Below, one piece after another: positions 38,264-46,922 of a stretch of DNA of 64,000 nt; position 1 is the stretch's first letter; each line of letters begins with the position of its first letter. The translations under genes were made by a program, and so were the position numbers. The DNA is from an uncultured Collinsella sp. Its GTDB lineage: Bacteria > Actinomycetota > Coriobacteriia > Coriobacteriales > Coriobacteriaceae. The stretch is from NCBI GenBank assembly GCA_959019945.1, contig CAUEQD010000003.1:1-64000 (forward strand). The letters run 5' to 3'. Below the pieces are notes generated by a model. That model saw nothing but the letters and a program-made list of their open reading frames with translations. It was not told the DNA's origin and made no database searches.

Positions 38264-39226
38264 ATGTCTAAGCCTCTTGGCAAGCCCGATCGTATTGTCG
38301 TCGCCCTTGGCGGCAACGCCCTCGGCAACAACCCCGTCGAGCAGATCGAGGCCGTGAGCAACACCGCCCACGCGCTCCTCGGCCTCATCGAGCAGGGCAA
38401 CGAGATCATCATCACCCACGGCAACGGCCCGCAGGTCGGCATGATCCAGAACGCCTTCGCCGCCGCCCACGATGCCATCGGCACCCCCGAGATGCCGCTG
38501 CCCGAGTGCGGCGCCATGTCCCAGGGCTACATTGGTTATCACCTGCAGCAGGGCATCGGCCGCGAGATGCACAAGCGCTATAAGCGTTGGCACGCCGCCA
38601 CCGTCGTCACCCAGATCGAGTGCGATCCCGACGATCCCGCGTTCAAGAACCCGACCAAGCCGATCGGCCCCTTCTACACCGAGGAGCAGGCCAAGGAGTT
38701 CATGGCTGAGGATCCCTCCAAGGTCTTCGTCGAGGATTCCGGCCGCGGCTGGCGTCGCGTCGTCGCCTCCCCCGATCCCAAGAAGATCGTCGAGGCTGAC
38801 TCCATCCTCAACCTGCTCGACAACGAGTTCATCGTCATCGCCTGCGGTGGCGGCGGCATCCCCGTCGTCCGCGACTACGAGAACAAGGGCTGCTACAAGG
38901 GCGTTCCCGCCGTCATCGACAAGGACCTGGGCGGCGAGCTGCTGGCCGAGGACTGCGACGCCGACGTTCTGTTCCTGCTGACCGCCGTTGAGCACGTCGC
39001 CATCAACTTTGGCAAGCCCAACCAGGAGGAGCTCGAGGACCTCACCGCCGACGAGGCCGAGCGCCTGGCCGACGAGGGTCAGTTCGGCAAGGGTTCCATG
39101 GAGCCCAAGGTCCGCGCCGCCATCAAGTTCGCCCGCTCCCGCAAGGGCCGCACCTGCATCATCGGCGCCCTGGACAAGGCCGCCGAGACCATGGCCGGCC
39201 TCTCCGGTACCCGCATCCACGAGTAG
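38264..39226 (+). CDS. arcC: Carbamate kinase
   Basis: A 320-residue enzyme of normal length. VVALGGNALG (about 12-21), ITHGNGPQVG (about 48-57) and an ACGGGGIPVV loop are the carbamate kinase motifs; AVIDKDL completes the site. It makes ATP and carbamate from carbamoyl phosphate and ADP, usually the last step of arginine or agmatine use. AAAGGA precedes the ATG at 38264. No arcA or arcB is adjacent, so it stands alone here. Strong codon bias suggests high expression. Confidence 0.96.
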   Translation: MSKPLGKPDRIVVALGGNALGNNPVEQIEAVSNTAHALLGLIEQGNEIIITHGNGPQVGMIQNAFAAAHDAIGTPEMPLPECGAMSQGYIGYHLQQGIGREMHKRYKRWHAATVVTQIECDPDDPAFKNPTKPIGPFYTEEQAKEFMAEDPSKVFVEDSGRGWRRVVASPDPKKIVEADSILNLLDNEFIVIACGGGGIPVVRDYENKGCYKGVPAVIDKDLGGELLAEDCDADVLFLLTAVEHVAINFGKPNQEELEDLTADEAERLADEGQFGKGSMEPKVRAAIKFARSRKGRTCIIGALDKAAETMAGLSGTRIHE

Positions 39227-39248
39227 CCCCTACTCCGTTGCCTCTCCC

Positions 39249-39324
39249 GTGGGCGCCAGGCAAAGCGCCCACAAACTAGCCTCTCTTCATGAGCCCCGCG
39301 GTCCGCTCCGACTGCGGGGCTTTT
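39249..39324 (+). terminator. Two hairpins after arcC
   Basis: GTGGGCGC/GCGCCCAC (39249-39272) is followed by an AGCCCCGC...GCGGGGCT stem (39292-39321) with TTTT after it. The second is a clear intrinsic terminator. Confidence 0.8.
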
Positions 39325-39342
39325 GCTATTCACCTAGCCACT

Positions 39343-39432
39343 GGGGACGTTCTTAAACGACTAGTCAAACAAGAACGTCCACAACGACTACTCATTTAAG
39401 TCTGTCCCCAATGACTGCGGAAAGCGCATCTC
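39343..39432. repeat. Dispersed GGGGACGTTC intergenic repeat
   Basis: GGGGACGTTCTT is inverted as AAGAACGTCC at 39371-39380, then TTTAAGTCTGTCCCCAATGACTGCGGAAAGCGCATC. Much of it recurs at 45177-45320. No gene in 39227-39581. Confidence 0.75.
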
Positions 39433-39581
39433 ACACCGGCACATGGCTTTCGGGCCCTTTCTCCGTGCTCCCTATAAGTTCGGCTGGACTCCCCGCAACC
39501 TGTTCCGAGTTGGCGGAACGAGCGCGACGTGGAGTGTCATTCTTTACCGCGTTAGACTAGACGCAGGGAAAGGAGGAGGAC

Positions 39582-41477
39582 ATGGATGCTCGCGTCAAGC
39601 AGCTTGTAAATATGATCGAGGACGCTCAGCCTGTCGCTGTCGCGGTACTTGCCAAGCGTCTCGAGGTAAGCGAGCGCGCCGTGAGAAACTATATCCATCG
39701 CGCAAACGACAGCCTTGCAGGGGTTGCACGCATCGTTGGCAGCAAGGGGCGGTATCGTATCGATGTTGCACGTGCAGATGAGCTTGCTCGCTTGCTAGAC
39801 GGTGCGGCTCTGGCCCATCCGGGCATTCCTGATACGCGCGATGGCCGTGTGTCCTTCCTTCTTAACGACCTCCTCATGCGGTCCCAGTGGGTGACGATTG
39901 AGGAGTATGCGGATTTACTCTACGTTTCGGCGCGGACTCTGTCCAATGACATGCGTCTGGCAGAGCAGAAACTCGCCCAATTTGACTTAACGCTCGAAAA
40001 GCGCCCACGCTACGGAATCCGCGTTGCGGGCGGGGAGTCACAACGGCGCCTGTGCCTGGCCTCGCTGGTGAGGCCCGTGTTGCCCGACACCGACGATGCA
40101 AAGCTCGCCGAGCGCCTGCGGGCCATCGCCGCATGTGTGGACGATGCCCTGACGGCCTCGCCCGTCACGGTGAGCTCGCTGGCATCCCGCAATCTCATCA
40201 TGCATCTTTACATTGCTCTTGGCCGCATCGAGCAGGGCTGCTATGTCCCAGCTGCAGAATCGGACGTTCAAAAACTGGAGGGAACGCGCGAATACGCCGC
40301 GGCTTTCCAGATTGCCGCAAACATCAAGGATGCCCTGGGCGTGAGCATGCCCCGAGAAGAGGTTGCCTTTATCGCAATCCATTTGCTCGGCAGGGGCACG
40401 GGCGTGCCCGAGAAGGGCTCTGCCGTTATCTCGGACGAGATGTGGGAGATTGCTTCCGAGATGGTACGTGCGGTCAACGATGAGTTTAGGTTTGACTTTA
40501 GCGGCGATCTTGAACTTCGCATGAACCTTGCTCGGCATATCGGCCCTCTGGGCTATCGCCTTGAATATCACATGCATATGGATAACCCCATGCTGCCCGA
40601 TATCAAGACGAGGTTTCCGTTGGCCTATTCGATGGCAGCTGGCACCTCGCAGGTACTCGAGCGTCATTTTGGCAGCCAGCCCTCTGATGAAGAGCTCGGC
40701 TACATCGCCATGGCATTTGCCCTGGCCCTCGAGCAGCAAGCCGACCAGCCGCGTCGCAAGCGCATCCTGATCGTGTGCGCCTCGGGAGCGGGAAGCGCCC
40801 GTATGCTCGAGCACCAGTACCGCAAGCAGTTTGGCATGTATATCGATTCGATTGAGACATGCGATGTCGCCCGCGTGGGGACGTTCGATTTTTCGCACAT
40901 CGACTACGTGTTCACAACGGTGCCGCTCAACGTCAAGTTGCCCGTGCCCGTCCGCGAGGCCGATTTCTTCTTGGAGACGAGCGATGTCAACGCTATCCGC
41001 AAGGTGCTGAGCGACGACACTGCGCAATCGGACTCCGTAAGCTCTTTCTTTAGCCGTGCCCTGTTCTTCAACCGCGTTGAGGCGTCGTCGAAGCAGGCCG
41101 TTCTCCGATATCTCTCCGAGCGCGCCGTCGAGAGCGGCCGTGTCGATGCCCAGTTTGCCCAAGAGGTCGCCGAGCGCGAGAGCGCGAGTGCCACCTCGTT
41201 TGGCAATGGGGTGGCCATGCCCCATGGGATGCATCCCTTGAGCGCCGAGGCCTTTGTTACCGTGGGCCTGCTCGAACATCCCATTCTTTGGGACGAATAC
41301 GGCCATGAGGTCGATATCGTCTTTATGGTGTCGTTTGCCCGGTCGGGCGGCGATGAGGCGCGGATCTTGAGCTCACTGCTCGCCGAGATCTTTATGGACC
41401 GCCAGGGGGTCGAGCGCCTACGCGAGCGCCGGTCCTGGCATGAGCTGATGGCGCTTGTGCAAGCGCATACGGCTTAA
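39582..41477 (+). CDS. PRD-domain PTS-responsive transcription regulator with EIIA domain
   Basis: A 631-residue regulator. Two helix-turn-helix segments lie at about 10-50 and 80-135, then PRD domains with conserved histidines (HLLGRG near 268; HMHMDNP near 331), an EIIB-like domain (ILIVCASGAGSA near 398) and a C-terminal EIIA-like domain (VAMPHGMHPL near 545). Phosphorylation of these histidines by PTS proteins switches such activators according to sugar supply. AAAGGAGGAGG precedes the ATG. It is just upstream of the PTS genes it probably controls. Confidence 0.9.
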   Translation: MDARVKQLVNMIEDAQPVAVAVLAKRLEVSERAVRNYIHRANDSLAGVARIVGSKGRYRIDVARADELARLLDGAALAHPGIPDTRDGRVSFLLNDLLMRSQWVTIEEYADLLYVSARTLSNDMRLAEQKLAQFDLTLEKRPRYGIRVAGGESQRRLCLASLVRPVLPDTDDAKLAERLRAIAACVDDALTASPVTVSSLASRNLIMHLYIALGRIEQGCYVPAAESDVQKLEGTREYAAAFQIAANIKDALGVSMPREEVAFIAIHLLGRGTGVPEKGSAVISDEMWEIASEMVRAVNDEFRFDFSGDLELRMNLARHIGPLGYRLEYHMHMDNPMLPDIKTRFPLAYSMAAGTSQVLERHFGSQPSDEELGYIAMAFALALEQQADQPRRKRILIVCASGAGSARMLEHQYRKQFGMYIDSIETCDVARVGTFDFSHIDYVFTTVPLNVKLPVPVREADFFLETSDVNAIRKVLSDDTAQSDSVSSFFSRALFFNRVEASSKQAVLRYLSERAVESGRVDAQFAQEVAERESASATSFGNGVAMPHGMHPLSAEAFVTVGLLEHPILWDEYGHEVDIVFMVSFARSGGDEARILSSLLAEIFMDRQGVERLRERRSWHELMALVQAHTA

Positions 41478-41596
41478 GACTTCTTTTGTCGATAACCCTG
41501 TCTGTCTACCTGCAATAAACCTCGAGGATTGCGGGCGGGAGATAGGCGTTTCGAATATTCAAGTACAAACCAAACATCACGGGAGAGGAGACCGTT

Positions 41597-41923
41597 ATGG
41601 ACGATCAAGGAACCGAGATGGTTTCGTTTCAGCTGGTCGCTGCAGCGGGAGAGGCACGCAGCCTTGCCTTCGAAGCCCTTGAAAAGGCAAAAGCGGGGGA
41701 TTTTGACGCCGCCGCCAAACTCATGAAGCAGTCAAAGGATGCGGGAATCAAGGCTCACCACATCCAAACGCAGCTGCTTTCGACTGAGGCAGCGGGCGAG
41801 CATCTGTCGGTGGATGTGTTGCTGGTCCATGCTCAGGACCACCTCATGTGCTCCATGCTTGCTCAGGAGCTCGTGCAGGAGCTGATCTGCCTGTATGAGT
41901 GCACTGCAACCAAGAACGCCTAG
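41597..41923 (+). CDS. PTS lactose/cellobiose-type EIIA
   Basis: A 108-residue helical protein of the LacF/CelC type with the phosphoaccepting histidine in LVHAQDHLM (about 78-86). It receives phosphate from HPr and passes it to EIIB. A GAGAGGAG ribosome binding site precedes the ATG. EIIB begins 46 bp downstream, so the PTS genes form one operon. Confidence 0.92.
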   Translation: MDDQGTEMVSFQLVAAAGEARSLAFEALEKAKAGDFDAAAKLMKQSKDAGIKAHHIQTQLLSTEAAGEHLSVDVLLVHAQDHLMCSMLAQELVQELICLYECTATKNA

Positions 41924-41969
41924 CGGCGTGCGGTGACTATTCAACCAATCAATGCGAAGGGAATCCCTT

Positions 41970-42263
41970 ATGAAGATCCTTCTTGTTTGCGCAGCTGGTC
42001 TGTCTACAAGCATTCTGATGAAGAAACTCGAGAAATATGCGGAGCAAAACGGCATCGAGCTCGATATCGATGCGGTGGGTATCGGCGAGTATCAGGAGAC
42101 GTGCGCCAATTATGACGTGCTGCTCTTGGGGCCGCAGGTGTCCTACCAGCTCAACACCGTCAAGCAGGGGAGCGGTAAGCCGACCGCGGTCATCCCCGCA
42201 CAGGACTACGGCATGGGCAACGCCGCCAACGTGCTGGCACTCGCCCAGTCGCTGTTGGGTTAG
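41970..42263 (+). CDS. PTS lactose/cellobiose-type EIIB
   Basis: A 97-residue protein beginning MKILLVCAAGLSTS, with the phosphocysteine at residue 7 or 8 in the P-loop. It carries phosphate from EIIA to the sugar in EIIC. I chose the ATG at 41970 because AAGGGA precedes it and the protein then starts at the conserved strand. EIIC starts 9 bp after its stop. Confidence 0.92.
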   Translation: MKILLVCAAGLSTSILMKKLEKYAEQNGIELDIDAVGIGEYQETCANYDVLLLGPQVSYQLNTVKQGSGKPTAVIPAQDYGMGNAANVLALAQSLLG

Positions 42264-42272
42264 GAGGCGACC

Positions 42273-43622
42273 ATGGAGAAGTTCATGACCCTGCTTCAGG
42301 AAAAACTGACCCCTATCGCCAATTTCTGCGGCACCGAGCGCCACTTTGCCTCCATGCAAAAGGGCTTTATGAGCGCGATCAGCTTCATCTTGGTATCTGC
42401 CGTCTTTATGATCCTCGCCAACCCGCCGGTCACGGCCGACCTGGTGGCGCAGGGCGGGTTCTGGTCCGTCTTTGGCCCTTGGCTCGATTTTGCGACGGCC
42501 AATAAGCTCACGCTGCTCATCCCCTTCAATATGACGATGGGCATACTGTCGGTGATCGTGACGTTCGCAATCGCCTATAACCTGGCGGGCACCTACAAGA
42601 TGCCCAAGCTTAACGCCGGCATGACCTCGCTGGTGATGTTCCTGATCGCCGCGGCGCCGTCGTCCTACTACCAGCTTGCTGACGAGTCCGTGCTCCAGGC
42701 GGTCCCCTGCACCTATCTGGGTGCGCAGGGCCTGTTTACCGCCATCATCGTTGCCTTGGTCTCCGTCGAGGTCACGCGCTTCTGCCAGACCAAGGGCATC
42801 ACCATCAAGATGCCCGATGGCGTGCCGCCGTTTTTGTCCGAAACCTTTGGCGCCATCGTACCTATGCTCGCCAACATCCTCATCTTCTTTGGCGGCAACC
42901 TGCTGATCCAGATGATCGATCCCGCGCTGTCCATCCCCTCGGTTATCGAGAAGCTGCTCGCTGCCCCGCTTTCCGTCGCAGTTGACTCTGTGCCCGGCGC
43001 ACTGCTTATCTGCTTCATGACGCTGCTGTTTTGGTGCTTTGGCGTCCACGGCAACATGATCGTAATGCCCATCACCGCCCCGGTCTCGCTTGCCGCCTTT
43101 GCCGCCAACGCCTCGCTCTATGCTGCCGGGCAGCCGCTTGAGTTCCACCCGGTGCTCATGTCGTTGGCCATCAACCTCATCGGCGGCACGGGTAATACGT
43201 TCTCTTTTGTGGCGCTCTGCGCGTTTAGGGCAAAGTCGCAGCAGCTCAAGGCATTTGGCAGGGCATCGATCGTGCCGAGCTTCTTCCGTATCTCCGAGCC
43301 CGCGATCTTCGGCGCGCCCATCATCTTCAACCCGATCCTCATGATTCCGTTTGTGCTAGGCGGCATGATCTCGGCCCTGCTGTATTGGGGTGCGGTCTCA
43401 CTGGGTCTTGTCTCTAACTTCTACATCTTGGTGAGCGGCACGTTCCCCATCTTCGTTCAGGGCTTTGTCCAGTGCCTCGACCCGCGCATCTGGGTGTTTA
43501 CGATCGTTTTGATCGTGGTCATGGCTGTGGTCTGGTACCCGTTCTTTAAGGTGTACGATAACCAGCTCCTGGCTCAGGAGCAGGAGAACGCCGCGGCAGC
43601 TTCTGCCGAGGATGCTGAGTAG
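42273..43622 (+). CDS. PTS lactose/cellobiose-type EIIC permease
   Basis: A 449-residue polytopic protein with about ten helices and the family pattern of a soluble N-terminus (GTERHFASMQKGF) followed by membrane helices. A re-entrant region has ISEPAIFGAPI-like residues (RISEPAIFGAP near 345). It imports and phosphorylates a disaccharide, probably a beta-glucoside given the GH1 enzyme next door. The glycosidase starts 1 bp after its stop. Confidence 0.93.
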   Translation: MEKFMTLLQEKLTPIANFCGTERHFASMQKGFMSAISFILVSAVFMILANPPVTADLVAQGGFWSVFGPWLDFATANKLTLLIPFNMTMGILSVIVTFAIAYNLAGTYKMPKLNAGMTSLVMFLIAAAPSSYYQLADESVLQAVPCTYLGAQGLFTAIIVALVSVEVTRFCQTKGITIKMPDGVPPFLSETFGAIVPMLANILIFFGGNLLIQMIDPALSIPSVIEKLLAAPLSVAVDSVPGALLICFMTLLFWCFGVHGNMIVMPITAPVSLAAFAANASLYAAGQPLEFHPVLMSLAINLIGGTGNTFSFVALCAFRAKSQQLKAFGRASIVPSFFRISEPAIFGAPIIFNPILMIPFVLGGMISALLYWGAVSLGLVSNFYILVSGTFPIFVQGFVQCLDPRIWVFTIVLIVVMAVVWYPFFKVYDNQLLAQEQENAAAASAEDAE

Positions 43623-43623
43623 C

Positions 43624-45078
43624 ATGAGTTACTTTGACAGAACGTCTGCCGCCGGTATGCCCGAGGGCTTTTTGTGGGGTGGTGCCCTCGCCGCCAACCA
43701 GGCCGAAGGGGGCTGGAACGAGGGCGGCCGCGGCATGTCGCACTCCGACCTGATCCCACAGGGTTCCGACCGCTGGGATGTAATGTTTGGCAGGCAAAAG
43801 CCCGTGGACGATCCGGACAGGCTGTATCCATGCCGCTGGGGCAACGACTTCTTCCATCATTGGCACGAGGATGTCGAGCTCTTTGCCGAGATGGGCTTTA
43901 AGTGCCTGCGTCTTTCAATTTGCTGGAGCCGTATTTTTCCCACAGGGATGGAGGCCGAGCCCAACGGCGAGGGCTTGGAGTTTTACCGTCAGGTATTCGA
44001 GGCGCTGCGCGAGCATGGAATCGAGCCGCTTGTGACGCTGTCGCACTACGACTATCCGTTGGCTCTGGTCGAGCGCTATGGTGGCTGGCAAAGCCGAGAG
44101 ATGATCGAGCGGTATGCGCACTACGTCGAGACCGTCGGACGCGCGTACCAGGGCCTCGTGCGTTATTGGCTTACGTTCAACGAGATCAACAGCGTGGCGC
44201 TGTCCTATCTCAACGCGGGTGTCACGCTCGAGGATGAGCGTGACCGTGCAGCCGTGACTGCGGCGTTCTCGCACCATATGTTTATGGCGAGCGCTCGCGC
44301 TGTCGAGATTCTGCACAAGATCGATCCCGCAAACAAGGTGGGTTGCATGGTCGCTGCCGGTGCGACCTATCCGTACCGTTGTGCGCCCGAGGACGTATGG
44401 CTTGCGTATGAGGAGGACCGCGGCCGCTACTTCTACACAGACGTGATGGCTGCGGGCGCCTATCCTGCTTGGAAGCTGCGTGCACTCGAGAAAGAGGGTG
44501 TTCACGTGCCCTTTGAGCCGGGCGATACGGAGTATCTGGCAGAGCATACGGTCGACTTCATCTCGTTCTCGTACTATTGCTCGCGCTTGGTGTGCGCCGA
44601 TGATCAGGTGATCGCCGAGAAGGCGGAGGGCAACGTGTTCCCGACGCTGCGCAATCCGTACCTCAAGGATAAAGAGACTGCCTGGAAATGGCAGATCGAT
44701 GCGCTGGGTTTGCGCGTGACGCTTGCCGGCTACCACGATCGTTACCATCTTCCGCTCTTTATCGCTGAGAACGGTGTGGGCGGACTCGATGCGCTGGAAG
44801 ACGGCAAAGTCCACGATGCGTATCATATTGATTACCTGCGAAGGCATATTCTTGCGCTGCGCGATGCAATTGTCGAGGACGGTGTTGACCTGATGGGATA
44901 CACGCCGTGGGGCTGTATCGATTTGGTGTCGGCCTCGACGGGGCAGATGAAGAAGCGCTATGGCTTTGTTTATGTTGATGCCGATGATATGGGCAAAGGC
45001 ACGTTCGATCGCTACCGAAAGGACAGCTTCTGCTGGTATCAAAAGGTCATTGCATCAAATGGCGAGGACTTGAGTTAA
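43624..45078 (+). CDS. 6-phospho-beta-glucosidase/galactosidase, GH1
   Basis: A 484-residue GH1 enzyme. FLWGGALAANQAEGG starts the barrel, TFNEINS (about 180-186) holds the acid/base glutamate and IAENGVGG (about 378-385) the nucleophile glutamate. It should hydrolyse the phosphorylated disaccharide delivered by the PTS. Length and order are standard. It is translated directly after EIIC and followed by a strong terminator, which closes the operon. Confidence 0.94.
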   Translation: MSYFDRTSAAGMPEGFLWGGALAANQAEGGWNEGGRGMSHSDLIPQGSDRWDVMFGRQKPVDDPDRLYPCRWGNDFFHHWHEDVELFAEMGFKCLRLSICWSRIFPTGMEAEPNGEGLEFYRQVFEALREHGIEPLVTLSHYDYPLALVERYGGWQSREMIERYAHYVETVGRAYQGLVRYWLTFNEINSVALSYLNAGVTLEDERDRAAVTAAFSHHMFMASARAVEILHKIDPANKVGCMVAAGATYPYRCAPEDVWLAYEEDRGRYFYTDVMAAGAYPAWKLRALEKEGVHVPFEPGDTEYLAEHTVDFISFSYYCSRLVCADDQVIAEKAEGNVFPTLRNPYLKDKETAWKWQIDALGLRVTLAGYHDRYHLPLFIAENGVGGLDALEDGKVHDAYHIDYLRRHILALRDAIVEDGVDLMGYTPWGCIDLVSASTGQMKKRYGFVYVDADDMGKGTFDRYRKDSFCWYQKVIASNGEDLS

Positions 45079-45094
45079 CCCTTGCAAGCCTGCT

Positions 45095-45128
45095 GCCCCC
45101 GCGGCCCGTTTCGGCCGCGGGGGCTTTT
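45095..45128 (+). terminator. PTS operon terminator
   Basis: A 12-bp GC stem (45095-45106 with 45113-45124) followed by TTTTGC, immediately after the glycosidase gene. Confidence 0.9.
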
Positions 45129-45176
45129 GCTATTTACCTAGTCCCCGATGAGACCCTCATTCTGTGGGTAGTCATT

Positions 45177-45528
45177 GGGGACGTTCTTAAACGACTAGTC
45201 ATTTAAGTCTGTCCCCAATGACTGCGGAAACCCGGCACCTGGGGACGTTCCTTTTCTGCCGGCAGCTTGGAACAGTCCTTAAAGCCCGCATCAATCAACT
45301 GCGGAAAGCGCATCCCAGAATGAGCGTCCAACATGGGACATGGTTTCCCTTGAGGGCCTCAACCGGAAAATGCATCCCGGAACGTTGCCGGAAAGTGGAA
45401 CGTAGTTTCCCAAACAGGCCGTGCGCGGAAAGTGCATCTCGCTATCGAACTTCAAAGCGGGATGCATTTTCCGTGCCAGCAGTTCCGGGCAGCCAGAGAC
45501 CACTCATTTAAGTCTGTCCCCAACGACT
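45177..45528. repeat. Cluster of dispersed intergenic repeats
   Basis: Contains GGGGACGTTCTTAAACGACTAGTC (45177) and GGGGACGTTCCTTTTCTGCCGGCAG (45241). Degenerate CGGAAA-xx-GCATC units recur at about 45299, 45366 and 45424. A long imperfect inverted repeat lies at 45424-45478, and a final TTTAAGTCTGTCCCCAACGACTAG is at 45505. No gene is supported between 45079 and 45526. Confidence 0.75.
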
Positions 45529-46561
45529 AGTAGTAGGCCCACATGGCTTCGACTTCGTTGAGGACCTCTACGACGCCCCAGCGGCGGGCGCTGCGGCTGG
45601 CCGAGTTGGGATCGAAGACTTCAATCTGGTCGGCGTCGTCAATACCGTAAAGTACAATGTAGTGGCCCACGTTGGTAAAGGTGCCCGGCCGAACGGCGGC
45701 GATGACGGGCGCTCCCGAACGCAGCGCCTGAGTCATCGAGTCGCGATTGTTATGAAGCTCCGTTCCGTTAAGTCCCAACTGCCACGCACCGCTCGTCATA
45801 AACGACCATTCGGTTGCACCGGTGGGGGCGTAATTGCCTGCCTCGGAAAGCGCGCACATATTGACGGGGGTCATATCGGTGCGTCCCGTCTTAAAGATAT
45901 AGACCATGGTGAGGCACGTAGGCCCGCAGGCATTTTGGCGGATGGTACCGCCGGCGTAAGGCAGCTCCGACCATGCAGGGTCGATCTGATAGATATGGGG
46001 CATCGTGCCGGCTTGCCATTGCGAGCGCGGGGTCGAAAAGGCGAAAGAATAACCGGGCGCGACGGGGGCCTTGAGCAGCTTGTCCTCGGCGGTGGGCTCG
46101 AGACCGGCCGAGCCGTGGGACATACAGGAGCTCATAAGCACAAAGACCAGACAGATGAGGATAGAGCACAGTGCGAGGCAAAGCCGACGAGCCGGCAGGG
46201 CGGGGGCATTCACGTACGATGTCGAGCGGTAGGGCTTGCCGTCGCGTCCGCCTTGGGGATGCGAAAAGAAGCGGTTGATATGGCTGCCGGGCTGACGTGC
46301 GCCGTTGCGGCGCAGTTGCGGAACCTCGGCTTGGCGCTGTCGAGTGCGCGCGCCCAAGCGGCTATCTTGCTGTGCGCTTGTGCCCGTGCTCGGACGGCCA
46401 CTCTGCCGTGTTCTGTTTGTCTGCTGCCGAGACGAAGGCCTGGGTTGCTCTTGAGGGCGTTGCGGATTGCTGCTCGTGGCACTTCTGGGCGTCGGCGTGG
46501 TGCGGCCAGCAAGGCGAACGCTTTGTCGCCGTTGATCACCGTCGTTGTATCCGTATGCCAT
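45527..46561 (-). CDS. Membrane-anchored C39-like cysteine peptidase family protein
   Basis: A 344-residue protein. Residues about 1-125 are a basic, Arg/Gln/Ser/Pro-rich cytoplasmic stretch, followed by one membrane helix (about 128-150). The exterior domain (about 190-344) has the papain-like layout of C39-like peptidases: Cys in NACGPTCLTM, His in VGHYIVLYG and Asp in FDPNSA. It could cleave or bind an extracellular peptide. The long basic N-terminus is unusual. It is divergent from the permease gene across 361 bp. Confidence 0.75.
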   Translation of the reverse strand: MAYGYNDGDQRRQSVRLAGRTTPTPRSATSSNPQRPQEQPRPSSRQQTNRTRQSGRPSTGTSAQQDSRLGARTRQRQAEVPQLRRNGARQPGSHINRFFSHPQGGRDGKPYRSTSYVNAPALPARRLCLALCSILICLVFVLMSSCMSHGSAGLEPTAEDKLLKAPVAPGYSFAFSTPRSQWQAGTMPHIYQIDPAWSELPYAGGTIRQNACGPTCLTMVYIFKTGRTDMTPVNMCALSEAGNYAPTGATEWSFMTSGAWQLGLNGTELHNNRDSMTQALRSGAPVIAAVRPGTFTNVGHYIVLYGIDDADQIEVFDPNSASRSARRWGVVEVLNEVEAMWAYY

Positions 46562-46922
46562 TCGTACCGCCTTGTCTCATGTATAACCTGTCTATCCTAC
46601 AAAAAAGATGTGCAACAAATGGGTCCGCGCGTCAAAAGCTCGGTAAACGGTACGAAAGGCGCAAAACACACGGCCTCAAAAACATCTCTATATGCGTCCG
46701 ATGAGCGTACGCCCGTCGGACGGGCGACAACAATGAGCGGCAAACCGTGCCGTTCGTCCCAAAAACGGCGCCGCTCGTTTTGCAGTTCTGCCTTCGGTCG
46801 AGCCACAAGCGGCGCTGCTGTGCCAAGGCCGTATCTTAAAGCCATGAAATAAAAGCGCGCGGCAAAACAGACCGCGCAAGGGGTGACGCCAAAGAGGCGT
46901 CAATAAGGAAAGGAGGGGAACG
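46562..46922 (+). promoter_or_regulatory. Structured leader upstream of the APC permease
   Basis: Contains a GTCCGA.../...TCGGAC hairpin (about 46696-46721). A terminator-like GAGCGGC...GCCGCTCGTTTT follows (about 46735-46787), then GCGCGG/CCGCGC and TGACGCC/GGCGTCA stems just ahead of AGGAAAGGAGG. No reading frame is supported. The order suggests an attenuated leader or unrecognised riboswitch (inference). Confidence 0.4.

Noticed and set aside
45424..45478. Possible CRISPR-like repeat array in the 45.2-45.5 kb gap
   Set aside because: The units are degenerate, unevenly spaced and partly inverted, and no cas genes are nearby; it fits intergenic repeat debris.
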